Origin: Elusimicrobiota bacterium
GTDB lineage: Bacteria; Elusimicrobiota; Elusimicrobia; UBA1565; UBA9628
Assembly (NCBI GenBank): GCA_016209035.1
Contig: JACQWX010000092.1
Span: 1-60,286 of the forward strand
DNA: 60,286 nucleotides
Direction: 5' to 3'
The translations under genes were made by a program, and so were the position numbers. The notes beneath the pieces are model-generated. The model made no database searches, was not told the DNA's origin, and saw nothing but the letters and a program-made list of their open reading frames with translations. This document shows positions 1 to 8,656 of this stretch, piece after piece (the first letter of the stretch is position 1; every line of letters starts with the position of its first letter).

Positions 1-4
1 CCCT

Positions 5-132
5 GTTCAAGCGTTGGGGACCCTGTCCGGCGGGACGTGTGAGCGCCCGGCTTTCGCATACAGCCGGGCGCGAGGCGAGCCCGCCTTCAAACGGCGGGCG
101 TCCCTGACGGATAGGGTCCCCAACGCTTGGAC
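5..132. repeat. Cloverleaf palindromic repeat element
   Basis: A 25-nt left arm (5-29) pairs with a right arm (108-132) with two mismatches. Inside are two perfect hairpins: a 10-bp stem at 43-52/62-71 and a 7-bp stem at 79-85/93-99. The predicted fold is a long outer stem carrying two inner stems. There is no coding potential I trust here, and no tRNA features such as T-arm consensus or acceptor end. The architecture resembles the larger palindrome at 53824-53998, so I infer a dispersed repeat family. Positions 133-183 hold nothing recognisable. Confidence 0.7.
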
Positions 133-183
133 TCGTCGGCCTCAGGGAAAACTGGGTGAGGTCGAGGTATTGCTGCTCGAATC

Positions 184-684
184 CTATCGCACTACGACGG
201 CCAGGGCGAAAAGGGCGTCCTCTCCCTCTGCGAACCAGTCCAAATACGACTCCCCCTTGACCTCCACCCTAGCGAGAGTCTCGGTGACGCTGCCATTCCG
301 GGACCTCGTTACGACGGCCTGCCCGTCGCCCAGTGCGACGGCCAAGCTCCGCCTCGCGCTCTCTTGGGCTGCCAAATAGCGCTGACTCTTGTCCTTGACG
401 CCGGTGCATACCCCGACGCCAAAAAAGTAGACCTTTCCCTTGTAAGGATGGGCCCAATAGGGCATTCCGACCCAACCGGGTTTCTGCGCTTGCCGGGCTC
501 GGCGATAGACCTCCGCGACGACGTCTTTCTTCGCCTTCTTCAGCCTCGCCCAGGCGAGGTCGAGCTCCTTGATGCGCCGGGGGACCAGCGCGGGAACGGC
601 CTCCCATGCGGCCGCGCCCGAGCCCCAAAGGCATGCGCCCGCGAGCAGGCACGCTGCGAACCAGCGCGTCAATGGACGCCGCAT
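184..684 (-). CDS. Small secreted LPP20-like protein
   Basis: A 166-residue protein with an N-terminal signal peptide (RR, then a hydrophobic run ending near residue 26, GAAAW). The stretch around residues 85-120 (YFFGVGVCTGVKDKSQ, then AAQESARRSLAVAL) and the C-terminal W...ALFALAVVV pattern are those of the LPP20/FlgO-like domain found in secreted lipoproteins. I see no clear lipobox, so it may be periplasmic rather than lipidated. It starts 10 bp after the receiver gene on the same strand and is probably co-transcribed with it. The biochemical role of LPP20 domains is not established; the family call is moderate. Confidence 0.65.
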   Translation of the reverse strand: MRRPLTRWFAACLLAGACLWGSGAAAWEAVPALVPRRIKELDLAWARLKKAKKDVVAEVYRRARQAQKPGWVGMPYWAHPYKGKVYFFGVGVCTGVKDKSQRYLAAQESARRSLAVALGDGQAVVTRSRNGSVTETLARVEVKGESYLDWFAEGEDALFALAVVVR

Positions 685-694
685 CCCGAGGGCC

Positions 695-1081
695 TCAGAG
701 CACCCCCAGGCACCGCTTGGCCTTCGCCACGATGCCTTGGGCGTCGCCGCTCTTGGACACGAACTCGGCCCTCAAGCGGAGGACCCGCTCCTCGTTCTCC
801 CGGTCGAGCACGCCGGAGATGACGATGATCTGGGTCTTGTCAAGCACCGGGATGCGCCTGAGCTCGGAAAGCACGTGGATGCCGTGGACGCCGGGCATCA
901 GGACGTCCAGGATGACGAGGTCGGGAAGGAACACCCGGGCATCGGCGATGCCTTGCTCGCCGTAGGAGCAGGCGCGCACGTCGAGGCCTTCCTTGGCCAG
1001 GCGGGCCTGCAACGCCTGGACGAAGGCCGCGTCGTCATCGATGATGAGGACGCGCTTGCTGGGCCTGCCCTGCTCAACCAT
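695..1081 (-). CDS. Single-domain response regulator (receiver)
   Basis: A 128-residue stand-alone receiver (CheY-like fold). The acidic triad is visible at IIDDDA (residues 13-18), the phosphoacceptor Asp lies in DLVILDVLMPG near residue 59, the conserved Ser in VISG near residue 89, and the invariant Lys in VSKSG at 110. There is no output domain, so it must act through a partner protein. The ATG at 1081 is chosen because the upstream extension has no family character and a TATACT box sits 7 nt before it. Its cognate kinase is not in the window. It heads a two-gene operon with the LPP20-like protein. Confidence 0.85.
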   Translation of the reverse strand: MVEQGRPSKRVLIIDDDAAFVQALQARLAKEGLDVRACSYGEQGIADARVFLPDLVILDVLMPGVHGIHVLSELRRIPVLDKTQIIVISGVLDRENEERVLRLRAEFVSKSGDAQGIVAKAKRCLGVL

Positions 1082-1088
1082 CGGTATG

Positions 1089-1094
1089 AGTATA
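1089..1094 (-). promoter_or_regulatory. -10 box of receiver gene
   Basis: TATACT lies 7 nt upstream of the ATG at 1081, so transcription would begin at or next to the start codon (leaderless). No good -35 is visible. Confidence 0.45.
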
Positions 1095-1150
1095 GCATGA
1101 TTGCGGGGACGACGCTGATTTTGCCAGAATAGCGCCACTTGAAGAAATTG

Positions 1151-2866
1151 ATGACGGCCCAGGCCCGGAAGCCCGCCGACGCCGGCCCCGGCGACTTCAT
1201 CCGCGACATCGCGGAGGCGGACCTCAAGAGCGGCAGGCACGCGAGGATCGTGACCCGCTTCCCGCCCGAGCCCAACGGGTACCTCCACATCGGCCACGCC
1301 AAGTCCATCTGCCTCAACTTCGGGCTCGCGCTCGAGCACGGCGGGGTCTGCCACCTGCGCTTCGACGACACCAACCCGGTCACCGAGGAGGTCGAGTACG
1401 TCGAGTCCATCATGGAGGACGTCCGCTGGCTCGGGTTCGACTGGAATGACAAGCTCTTCTACGCCTCGGACTACTTCGAGAGGCTCCACGACTACGCGGT
1501 CGGGCTCGTCAAGCAAGGCAAGGCCTACGTCTGCGACCTCTCCGTAGAGAAGGTCCGCCGCGACCGGGGCGACTTCAACCGGCCCGGGAAGGAGAGCCCT
1601 TGCCGCGGCCGCGGGGTCGACGAGAACCTGGACCTCCTACACCGAATGCGCGCCGGAGAGTTTCCGGACGGCTCCCGGACCCTGCGCGCCAAGATCGACA
1701 TGTCCTCGCCGAACATGAACATGCGCGACCCGGTGATGTACCGCATCAAGAAGGCGCCCCACCACCGCACCGGGGACAAGTGGTGCATCTACCCCATGTA
1801 CGATTACGCGCACCCCCTCTCCGACGCCTTCGAGGGCATCACGCACTCCATCTGCACCTTGGAGTTCGAGGACCATCGGCCGCTCTACGACTGGTTCATC
1901 GACGCAGGCCCCGCGCCCTCCAAGCCGCGGCAGATCGAGTTCGCAAGGCTCAACCTCACGCACACCCTGATGAGCAAGCGCAAGCTCCTCGAGCTCGTGG
2001 AGCGCGGGCTGGTTTCCGGCTGGGACGACCCGCGCATGCCCACCCTGAGAGGCTTGCGCCGCCGGGGCTACACCCCCGAGGCCATCCGCGCCTTCTGCGG
2101 CCGCATCGGGGTCACCAAATGCCCCTCGTTGAGCGAGATGGCGCTCCTCGAGGACTGCCTGCGCGACGACCTGAACCGCCGGTGCCCCCGCGTCATGGCG
2201 GTCCTGAAGCCCGTCAAGGTCGTCATCGAGAACTACCCCGAGGCGGTCGTCGAGGAGCTCGACGCCGTCAACCACCCCGAGGACCCGTCCCAAGGGACGC
2301 GGAAGGTCCCGTTCTGCCGCGAGCTCTACGTCGAGGCCGACGACTTCCGGGAGGACCCTCCCCCCAAGTTCTTCAGGCTCGCGCCCGGCCGCGAGGTGCG
2401 CCTGCGCTACGCCTACTACGTGAAGTGCGTCGGCGTGGTGAAGGACCCCAAGACCGGGGAGGTCGCGGAGCTGCGCTGCACCTACGACCCGGCGACGCGC
2501 GGCGGCGGCTCGCCCGACGGCCGCAAGGTCAAGGCGACCATCCACTGGGTCTCGGCCCGGCACGCTGTCCCGGCCACGATCCGCCTTTACGACCACATGC
2601 TCAATCCGGCCGATCCGGGCGGGATCCCGGAAGGCGGGGACTTGCGTCCGTACCTCAACCCCGCCTCCCTCGAGACGCTCGCCGGATGCCGCGCGGAGCC
2701 TTCCCTCGCCCAGGCCAAGCCCGGGGACCGCTGGCAGTTCGAGCGGCAGGGCTATTTCTGCCTGGACTCGAAGGATTCCCGGCCGGGCTCGCTCCATTTC
2801 AACCGCACGGTCACCCTGCGGGACACCTGGGCCAAGATCGAGAAGGTCCAAGGAACCGGACCATGA
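1151..2866 (+). CDS. glnS: Glutaminyl-tRNA synthetase
   Basis: Class I aminoacyl-tRNA synthetase charging tRNA-Gln. The HIGH signature is present in [15 protein letters not shown] (residues about 38-52), the KMSKS loop appears as LMSKRKL, and FDDTNP plus WLGFDW are typical GlnRS/GluRS sequences. The C-terminal beta-barrel anticodon-binding half is complete, giving a full-length enzyme of about 571 residues. I prefer the ATG at 1151, preceded by GAAG, over an in-frame TTG at 1139. It is divergent from the receiver gene and shares an ATGA overlap with the small ORF that follows. Presence of GlnRS means Gln-tRNA need not be made by GatCAB transamidation in this organism. Confidence 0.97.
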   Translation: MTAQARKPADAGPGDFIRDIAEADLKSGRHARIVTRFPPEPNGYLHIGHAKSICLNFGLALEHGGVCHLRFDDTNPVTEEVEYVESIMEDVRWLGFDWNDKLFYASDYFERLHDYAVGLVKQGKAYVCDLSVEKVRRDRGDFNRPGKESPCRGRGVDENLDLLHRMRAGEFPDGSRTLRAKIDMSSPNMNMRDPVMYRIKKAPHHRTGDKWCIYPMYDYAHPLSDAFEGITHSICTLEFEDHRPLYDWFIDAGPAPSKPRQIEFARLNLTHTLMSKRKLLELVERGLVSGWDDPRMPTLRGLRRRGYTPEAIRAFCGRIGVTKCPSLSEMALLEDCLRDDLNRRCPRVMAVLKPVKVVIENYPEAVVEELDAVNHPEDPSQGTRKVPFCRELYVEADDFREDPPPKFFRLAPGREVRLRYAYYVKCVGVVKDPKTGEVAELRCTYDPATRGGGSPDGRKVKATIHWVSARHAVPATIRLYDHMLNPADPGGIPEGGDLRPYLNPASLETLAGCRAEPSLAQAKPGDRWQFERQGYFCLDSKDSRPGSLHFNRTVTLRDTWAKIEKVQGTGP

Positions 2867-2955
2867 CCGCCGCCGACGAGGCGGACGGCTTGAAGCGCTT
2901 CCTGGGCCGGGCTCCCAACGAGGACGCCTTCCTGGAGAGCATCGGGATCGCATAG
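2863..2955 (+). CDS. 30-residue peptide between glnS and radical SAM gene
   Basis: An ATG overlapping the glnS stop (ATGA) opens a 30-codon frame ending at TAG, 11 bp before the SPASM radical SAM gene. The peptide has an acidic start ([13 protein letters not shown]) and a hydrophobic-acidic end (FLESIGIA). I do not recognise it. It could be a translational coupling leader, a small uncharacterised protein, or a modified-peptide precursor given the adjacent SPASM enzyme; the neighbouring heme genes make the last option less likely. Existence as a gene is plausible only from the overlap and spacing. Confidence 0.35.
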   Translation: MTAADEADGLKRFLGRAPNEDAFLESIGIA

Positions 2956-2966
2956 AGCCGGCGGCC

Positions 2967-4100
2967 ATGAACTCCGGAGAATTCGTCCCCAAGTGGATCG
3001 CCTGGGAGGTCACGGGCCGGTGCAACCTGGCCTGCATCCACTGCCGGGCCTGGCCCGCAGGGGCCGGGCCCTCGCAGGCGCAAGCCGGTCTCCTCCCGCC
3101 GGAGGGAGCTGCCCGCCCGCCTGACTACACCGCCGCCGAAGCCAAGGCCCTCATCGACGACATCGCATCCTACTGCAAGCCCGTCCTGGTGCTATCCGGC
3201 GGAGAGCCGCTCCTGCGTCCCGACCTCTTCGAGATCGCGCGCCACGGCACGGACCGCGGCCTGCGCATGGCCCTGGCCACCAACGGCACCCTGGTGACCG
3301 ACGAGTGCTGCCGCCGCATCAATGAAGCGGGCATCCGCATCGTGTCCTTGTCCTTCGACGGCCCCACGGCCGAGGTCCACGACGACTTCCGCCGTCAGCC
3401 CGGCGCCTTCGCCGGGACCCTTCTCGCGGCCGAGGCCTTCAAGCGGCACGGCATCGAGTTCATCGTCAACTCCTCCTTCACCAAGCGCAACCAGCCCCAC
3501 ATCGCGGCCGTCTGCCGCCTCGCCAAGTCCCTGGGAGCCAAGGCCTGGTACCTCTTCATGGTCGTGCCGGCCGGCCGGGGCGCGGACCTCCTCCAGGAGC
3601 TCATCGGCAAGGAGGACTACGAAGGCATCCTGGAGTGGCACGCCCGGATGGAGCGCGACGAGGACGACATCCTGGTGCGGCCCACCTGCGCCCCGCATTA
3701 CTACCGGATCGTGCGCCAGCTCGCGAAGCAAGACGGGGTGAAGCTGAAGCCCCGGTCCCTGACCTTCTCCACCGGAGGCGCCAAGGGCTGCGTGGCCGGG
3801 CAGAGCATCGTCTTCATCGACGCGCTCGGAGAAGTCCATCCCTGCTCCTACTTTCCCGCGTCCGCCGGGAACCTTCGGAGGACCTCTTTCAAGGACATAT
3901 GGGAGAACTCCGCCCTCTTGAAGTCCCTGCGGGACTTCAAGAGGTACAAAGGCCGCTGCGGTGAGTGCGAGTTCATCCATGTGTGCGGAGGCTGCCGCGC
4001 GCGCGCGGAGCTCATGTCCGGCGACCATCTGGCCGAGGAGCCCCTGTGCGGCTACATCCCCCTTCGGATGCGAGACGCGCATCCGAAGGGGAAGACCTGA
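2967..4100 (+). CDS. AhbD/NirJ-like SPASM radical SAM enzyme (heme biosynthesis)
   Basis: A 377-residue radical SAM protein. The SAM-cluster motif CNLACIHC (C19, C23, C26) and the GGEP motif ([11 protein letters not shown]) are followed by a Cys-rich SPASM region. Signatures shared with AhbD/NirJ proteins are [30 protein letters not shown] and [18 protein letters not shown]. AhbD converts Fe-coproporphyrin III to heme b by radical decarboxylation of two propionates. Fusion by overlap to hemE, hemH and hemG supports a heme role. A low-complexity insertion of about 25 residues follows the third cluster Cys. It could instead be AhbC-like or modify another tetrapyrrole; family certain, reaction inferred. 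Confidence 0.75.
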   Translation: MNSGEFVPKWIAWEVTGRCNLACIHCRAWPAGAGPSQAQAGLLPPEGAARPPDYTAAEAKALIDDIASYCKPVLVLSGGEPLLRPDLFEIARHGTDRGLRMALATNGTLVTDECCRRINEAGIRIVSLSFDGPTAEVHDDFRRQPGAFAGTLLAAEAFKRHGIEFIVNSSFTKRNQPHIAAVCRLAKSLGAKAWYLFMVVPAGRGADLLQELIGKEDYEGILEWHARMERDEDDILVRPTCAPHYYRIVRQLAKQDGVKLKPRSLTFSTGGAKGCVAGQSIVFIDALGEVHPCSYFPASAGNLRRTSFKDIWENSALLKSLRDFKRYKGRCGECEFIHVCGGCRARAELMSGDHLAEEPLCGYIPLRMRDAHPKGKT

Positions 4101-5302
4101 TGAAACGAAAGAAAGCCCCCACTACTACTTCCCTCCCCGCGGGGGAGGGAAGTGACGCCCCCCGCGGGGGAACGCCGGAGCATCGATTTCTGAAGGCCTG
4201 CCGCAGGCAGCCGGTCGATGCCGTCCCGGTCTGGATGATGCGCCAGGCCGGCCGCTACCTGCCTGAGTACCGGGAGGTCCGCTCCCGGCACCCTTTCCTG
4301 GAGATGTGCCGGACGCCCGAGTTGGCGGCCCGGGTGACGCTCCAGCCGGTGGACCGCCTCGGCGTGGACGCGGCGATCCTCTTCTCGGACATCCTCATCC
4401 CGGTCGCGGCCATGGGGACCCCGCTGCGGTTCGATGAGGGCCAAGGCCCGCTGTTCGACCGGCCGGTGCGGGACTCCTCGGACGTCTCGGCCCTCAAGGC
4501 GCCGGACCCGGCCAAGGACCTGCGGTTCGTCATGGACGCCATCCGAATCCTCCGCCGGGAGCTCTCGGGCCCTGGGCCGAGGGCCCAGGTCCCGCTGATC
4601 TGCTTCGCGGGACTCCCCTTCACCCTGGCCTGCTATCTCGTCGAAGGCGGCAAGTCCGCTGATTTCGCTCGTCTCAAGGCCATGATGGCCGACTCGCCCG
4701 CCGTGTTCCACAGCCTGATGGACAAGCTCGCGGTCATGACCTCCTCCTACGCGGCCGCCCAGGTCGAGGCCGGGGCCCAGGCCTTCCAGTTCTTCGACAC
4801 CTGGGCCGGCATCCTCGAGCCCGCGGACTACGAGCGCAACGTCCTGCCGCATACGCTCAAGGCCATGCAGGGGGTATCGAGGGAGGCGGCGCCGGTCATC
4901 CACTTCGCCGGGGACTGCCGCCGGCTCCTTCCCGTCCTCAAGAAGCTCCCGGTGGACGTCCTCTCCATCGACCGGCGCGTGCCGCTCGACGAAGCCGCGG
5001 CCGTGGTGGGCAAGGGCTTCGCCCTCCAAGGCAACCTCGACCCCGAGGCCCTCCTCAAGCCCGTCCCCGAGCTCGAGAAGGCGGCGGCCGACATCCTGGC
5101 CCGCGGCAAGGCCGCCGGAGGACACATCTTCAACCTGGGGCACGGCATCCTTCCCCAGACGCCGCCTTCGGCGGCGTCCGCCTTGGTCGCGTTCGTGCGG
5201 CGGGAAGGCCGCCTTCCCGTTCGGATCGAAGCGGCACGCCCGCGCCAGAAACGCCGGGCGCGGGCAGGCCGTCGGACCGCGGCCGCGGACGAGAAAGGCT
5301 GA
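4100..5302 (+). CDS. hemE: Uroporphyrinogen III decarboxylase
   Basis: Decarboxylates the four acetate side chains of uroporphyrinogen III to give coproporphyrinogen III. The hallmark RQAGRYLPEYR begins near residue 48, and ILFSDILIP and the C-terminal NLGHGI motif are present; the core has normal length. The ATG overlaps the stop of the upstream gene (TGATG). The first 25 residues are not family-like and are partly encoded by a palindromic repeat, so functional HemE effectively begins around residue 26. A C-terminal Arg/Lys-rich tail of about 25 residues is also extra. Its TGA overlaps the hemH ATG. Confidence 0.95.
   Translation: MKRKKAPTTTSLPAGEGSDAPRGGTPEHRFLKACRRQPVDAVPVWMMRQAGRYLPEYREVRSRHPFLEMCRTPELAARVTLQPVDRLGVDAAILFSDILIPVAAMGTPLRFDEGQGPLFDRPVRDSSDVSALKAPDPAKDLRFVMDAIRILRRELSGPGPRAQVPLICFAGLPFTLACYLVEGGKSADFARLKAMMADSPAVFHSLMDKLAVMTSSYAAAQVEAGAQAFQFFDTWAGILEPADYERNVLPHTLKAMQGVSREAAPVIHFAGDCRRLLPVLKKLPVDVLSIDRRVPLDEAAAVVGKGFALQGNLDPEALLKPVPELEKAAADILARGKAAGGHIFNLGHGILPQTPPSAASALVAFVRREGRLPVRIEAARPRQKRRARAGRRTAAADEKG
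4128..4152. repeat. Palindromic repeat inside hemE N-terminus
   Basis: A perfect 11-bp stem (CTTCCCTCCCC with its complement) around a GCG loop, preceded by AAAGCCCCCACT. The same layout, AAGCCCCCAC then CCTCCCC-GTG-GGGGAGG then GTGA, occurs at 49062-49105. It is translated here as part of the hemE N-terminal extension. Confidence 0.65.
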
Positions 5303-6267
5303 TGGACCCCGCGGCGGGGCCGGTCGGGGTCGCGCTCCTGACCATGGGCGAGCCGGAGAGCCAAGCCTTGGTGCGGCCCTTTCTGCGCCAGCTGCTCTCG
5401 GACCGCGAGATGGTCCTGTTCCCCCTCCCCGCGCTCCAGCCCGCCTTCGCCTGGCTGGTCTCCACCTTCGCGAGCGGCCGCTTGCGCGGCGCCTTGGCCC
5501 GCATCGGCGGCGGCTCGCCCCTGGTCAGGCTGACGACCCGCCAGGCCGAGGCCATGGAAGCCGCCCTGCGGCCCGACGGGGACTTCAAGGTCTACCCGGT
5601 CATGCGCTACGGCCGGCCTTCGGCCGAAAACGCCGTCCGGAAGATGCGAGACGACGGCGTGCGGCGCGTGCTGGCCCTGCCTCTCTACCCTCAGTACTGC
5701 GCCGCCACCACCGGTTCGAGCCTCAAGGACCTGGCCGCGGCCATGGGACGCCACGGGCTCTCCGTTCCCGTGGCGGAGGCACGCTCTTGGCCGGACCACC
5801 CAGGCTATGTCTCGGCGCTCTGCGGCCTCGTCTCGAAGACGCTTGATCGCAAGCCCGAGGGTCCCTGCCACCTGCTCTTCTGCGGCCACGGCATCCCCAT
5901 GAGCTTCGCGGCTTCAGCGGACCCCTACCCGGCCGAGATCGACAGGACCGTGGCCGCGGTCCGGCGCGCGTTCCCGTCTTTGCCCGCGTCGCTCGCCTGG
6001 CAGGGCCGGACCGGCCGGGGACGCTGGCTCGAGCCCTACGCCTTCGACGAGGTCGGACGCCTGGGCTCGGAGGGCCTCTTGACCCTGGTCGTGGTCCCGG
6101 TCAGCTTCGTGAGCGACCACTCCGAGACCCTCTTCGAGCTCGACATCGAGCTCAAGGAGAAGGCCGAAGCCTCGGGGATCAAGACCTACCTCCGCGTCCC
6201 GGCCCTCAACGACGCCCCGGCCTTCGTGGCGGCCCTGCGGGACATCGCGCTCAAGGCCCTGGCATGA
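5302..6267 (+). CDS. hemH: Ferrochelatase (proto- or coproporphyrin)
   Basis: Inserts Fe2+ into a porphyrin. The catalytic His is in FCGHGIP (H196) and the paired Glu in SDHSETLFELD (E275); LPLYPQY is the conserved porphyrin-side motif. At 321 residues it is a standard single-domain bacterial enzyme without a transmembrane tail. TGATG overlap with hemE and a 7-bp gap to hemG indicate one transcript. Sequence alone does not tell me whether the substrate is protoporphyrin IX or coproporphyrin III; the AhbD-like neighbour favours coproporphyrin. I see no 2Fe-2S C-terminal cysteines. Confidence 0.93.
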   Translation: MDPAAGPVGVALLTMGEPESQALVRPFLRQLLSDREMVLFPLPALQPAFAWLVSTFASGRLRGALARIGGGSPLVRLTTRQAEAMEAALRPDGDFKVYPVMRYGRPSAENAVRKMRDDGVRRVLALPLYPQYCAATTGSSLKDLAAAMGRHGLSVPVAEARSWPDHPGYVSALCGLVSKTLDRKPEGPCHLLFCGHGIPMSFAASADPYPAEIDRTVAAVRRAFPSLPASLAWQGRTGRGRWLEPYAFDEVGRLGSEGLLTLVVVPVSFVSDHSETLFELDIELKEKAEASGIKTYLRVPALNDAPAFVAALRDIALKALA

Positions 6268-6274
6268 TGGCGTC

Positions 6275-7723
6275 ATGACGAAGAGGATCGCCATCGTGGG
6301 CGCCGGCATCTCGGGCCTAGCGACCGCCCATTACCTCCGCCGGGGGCTCTCGGCCGCGGCCTTAGGCGCCGACCTCGTGATCCTTGAGTCCGACCGTGTC
6401 CCGGGCGGCACCATGCGCACCGTCCGGGAGGACGGCTTCTTCATCGAGTGGGGCCCCAACGGCTTCCTCGCCAACAAGCCCCACACCCTCGACCTCGTCA
6501 GGGAGCTGGGCATGGAGGCCCGCCTCCAGCGGTCCTCGGATTCGGCCCGGCGGCGCTATGTCTTCGTCCGCGGCAGGCTCAGGCGCATGCCGGAGACGCC
6601 GTTCTCCTTCCTGGCTTCGGACCTCCTGACCCTCCCCGGCCGCCTTCGGGTGCTGGCCGAGCCGTTCGCTCCCCCTCCTCCGGCGGGGAAAGACGAGTCC
6701 GTGGCCGAGTTCGCGTCCAGGCGCCTCGGCGCCGAGGCCATGGAGAAGCTCATCGAGCCCATGACGGCCGGCGTGTTCGCGGGCGACCCGGACAAGCTGT
6801 CTTTGGGCTCGTGCTTCCCGCGCATCCGAGAGCTCGAGTCCCGCTACGGCGGCCTCATCAAGGCCATGCTCAGCCTCCGATGGGAACGACGGATGGGCCG
6901 GGCCTCGGCCGTCGGGCCCGACGGCCGACCTAAGGAGATGTCCGCAGGCCCCGGCGGGGCGCTGACCTCCTTCGACAACGGAGTCGCGGTCCTCATCGAA
7001 GCCTTGGCCGGCAAGCTTTCAAGCGGCCTGCGCTTGAACGCCGTGGTCGAGTCCATCGCCAGGCGGGACGGCCGCTGGGTCCTTTCAGTCCAGGACCGCG
7101 ACCGACGCGCCGAGGAGAGCGCGGACGCCGTGGTCCTGGCTTGCCCGGCGCACGCCGCAAGCCGCATCGTGGGAAGGCTCGACCCGGCATTGGCTGACGA
7201 GCTCGGGCTCATCCCCTATGTCCCGGTCGCGGTCGCGGCCCTGGGCTACGACGCGGCCTCCCTGAGACGGCCGCTGGACGGGTTCGGCTTCCTCGTGCCC
7301 AGGACCGAGGGCCGCCGCATCCTGGGCGCGTTGTGGGATTCGAGCGTGTTCCCGGGCAGGGCTCCTCAAGGGCGCGCCCTGGTGCGCGTCATGGTCGGCG
7401 GCGCCCGCCAGCCTGCTCTCGCGCGTCAGCGCGAGGAAAACATTCTCGCCTTGGCCAGGGAAGAGCTGGCCCTGACCATGGGACTTCGAGCCGAGCCGGT
7501 GCTGGCCAAGGTCTTCGCCCATGAGCGGGCCATCCCGCAGTACCCGGTCGGCCACGCGGAAGCCCTGGGCCGCATCGACGGCCTCGTGAGAGCCCATCAA
7601 GGGCTCCACCTGAACAGCAACGCCTACCTGGGCATCGGTCTCAACGACTGCGTGCTCCGGTCCAGGCTCGCGGCCGAGCGGGTCCTCCGCGACCTGGCCG
7701 GGCCCGCGGCCATGCTACAATGA
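6275..7723 (+). CDS. hemG: HemY-type protoporphyrinogen/coproporphyrinogen oxidase
   Basis: An FAD amine-oxidase-fold enzyme of 482 residues. The dinucleotide-binding motif VGAGISGLATA starts at residue 8, followed by E...PGGTMRT and the family signature EWGPNGFLANKP; the C-terminal FAD motif is NAYLGIGLNDC. It oxidises porphyrinogens to porphyrins, either protoporphyrinogen IX or coproporphyrinogen III (CgoX activity), passing electrons to O2 or another acceptor. Being between hemH and hemC supports the role. A proline-rich loop (APPPPAGKDE) interrupts the substrate domain. Substrate choice is unresolved. Confidence 0.92.
   Translation: MTKRIAIVGAGISGLATAHYLRRGLSAAALGADLVILESDRVPGGTMRTVREDGFFIEWGPNGFLANKPHTLDLVRELGMEARLQRSSDSARRRYVFVRGRLRRMPETPFSFLASDLLTLPGRLRVLAEPFAPPPPAGKDESVAEFASRRLGAEAMEKLIEPMTAGVFAGDPDKLSLGSCFPRIRELESRYGGLIKAMLSLRWERRMGRASAVGPDGRPKEMSAGPGGALTSFDNGVAVLIEALAGKLSSGLRLNAVVESIARRDGRWVLSVQDRDRRAEESADAVVLACPAHAASRIVGRLDPALADELGLIPYVPVAVAALGYDAASLRRPLDGFGFLVPRTEGRRILGALWDSSVFPGRAPQGRALVRVMVGGARQPALARQREENILALAREELALTMGLRAEPVLAKVFAHERAIPQYPVGHAEALGRIDGLVRAHQGLHLNSNAYLGIGLNDCVLRSRLAAERVLRDLAGPAAMLQ
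7716..7721 (+). promoter_or_regulatory. Internal -10 box before hemC
   Basis: TACAAT sits 7 nt before the ATG at 7729, inside the 3' end of hemG. It could give a leaderless hemC transcript in addition to operon read-through. Confidence 0.35.
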
Positions 7724-7728
7724 CGGCC

Positions 7729-8637
7729 ATGAAGCTCAAGATGGGCACCCGCGGCTCGCCCCTGGCCTTGGCCCAGTCCGGCATGGTGGCCTCGGCCCTG
7801 GCCAGGCTCCATCAGGGCCTTGAGGTGGAGACAGTGCGCATCCGCACGAGCGGCGACCGGTTCTCGGCTGCCAGCCCCCAGGAAGCCCGCCGGCTCAGCC
7901 AAGGCGCCAAGGGGCTCTTCGTCAAGGAGATCGAGGAGGCCCTGGCCGCCGGCGCCATCGACTTCGCCGTGCACAGCGGCAAGGACCTCCCGGCCGACCT
8001 GCTCTGCGGCCTGTCCATCGCCGCCTACCCGGAGCGCGAGGACGCGCGGGACGCCTTCATCGGCCGCGGGGGCATGCCCTGGTCCGAGATGAAGCCGGGC
8101 CTCCGCATCGGCACCACCTCCCTGCGCCGGCAGGTCCAGCTCCTCGCGGCCAAGCCCGGGCTCGTCATGAGGCCCCTGCGCGGCAACGTCGACACCCGCC
8201 TGCGCAAGCTCGAGGAAGGGGTCTGCGACGGCATCGTGCTCGCCCTGGCGGGCCTGCGCCGCCTGGGCCTGACCGGGGTCCCCCACGAGCCCCTCTCCGA
8301 GGAGCTCGTGCTCCCATCCCCGGCCCAGGGAGCCCTGGCCGTGGAGACCCGAGCGGACCGGTCGGACATCGTGGCCCTGGTCTCCCGGCTCGACCATCCT
8401 GCCACCAGGCTCGAGGTCGAGTTCGAGCGCTGCCTGCTCAAGGAGCTCGGAGGCGGCTGTTCCGTGCCGCTGGCCGCCCGGGCCAAGGCGCAAGGCGGCG
8501 CCGTCGCCATGAGCGTGTTCTATTCAGACCCGGACGGGAGCCGGGCCGCGCGCGTGGGCTCGGTCTGCCCCGACCCCAGCCGCCGCTCGGAGTTCGTCAA
8601 GGAAATCGCGGACCAGGTGCGCCGCCGGCGCGGCTAA
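7729..8637 (+). CDS. hemC: Hydroxymethylbilane synthase (porphobilinogen deaminase)
   Basis: Polymerises four porphobilinogens into hydroxymethylbilane. The start KMGTRGSPLALAQS, the arginine-rich cofactor-binding stretches (TTSLRRQ, RPLRGNVDTR) and the dipyrromethane-attachment Cys in ELGGGCSVPL (C244) are all present. Length (302 residues) is normal. ATG 7729 gives a typical MKLKMGTRGS start; an in-frame ATG at 7720 overlaps the hemG stop and is the alternative. It is the last gene of the tetrapyrrole operon and converges on ccsA 19 bp later. hemA, hemL, hemB and hemD are not in the window. Confidence 0.95.
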   Translation: MKLKMGTRGSPLALAQSGMVASALARLHQGLEVETVRIRTSGDRFSAASPQEARRLSQGAKGLFVKEIEEALAAGAIDFAVHSGKDLPADLLCGLSIAAYPEREDARDAFIGRGGMPWSEMKPGLRIGTTSLRRQVQLLAAKPGLVMRPLRGNVDTRLRKLEEGVCDGIVLALAGLRRLGLTGVPHEPLSEELVLPSPAQGALAVETRADRSDIVALVSRLDHPATRLEVEFERCLLKELGGGCSVPLAARAKAQGGAVAMSVFYSDPDGSRAARVGSVCPDPSRRSEFVKEIADQVRRRRG

Positions 8638-8656
8638 AGAGGGTTCCCCTCGCTCA

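Noticed and set aside
5-132. tRNA gene because of the cloverleaf shape
   Set aside because: Stem lengths, lack of T-arm and D-arm consensus and absence of an anticodon loop rule it out.
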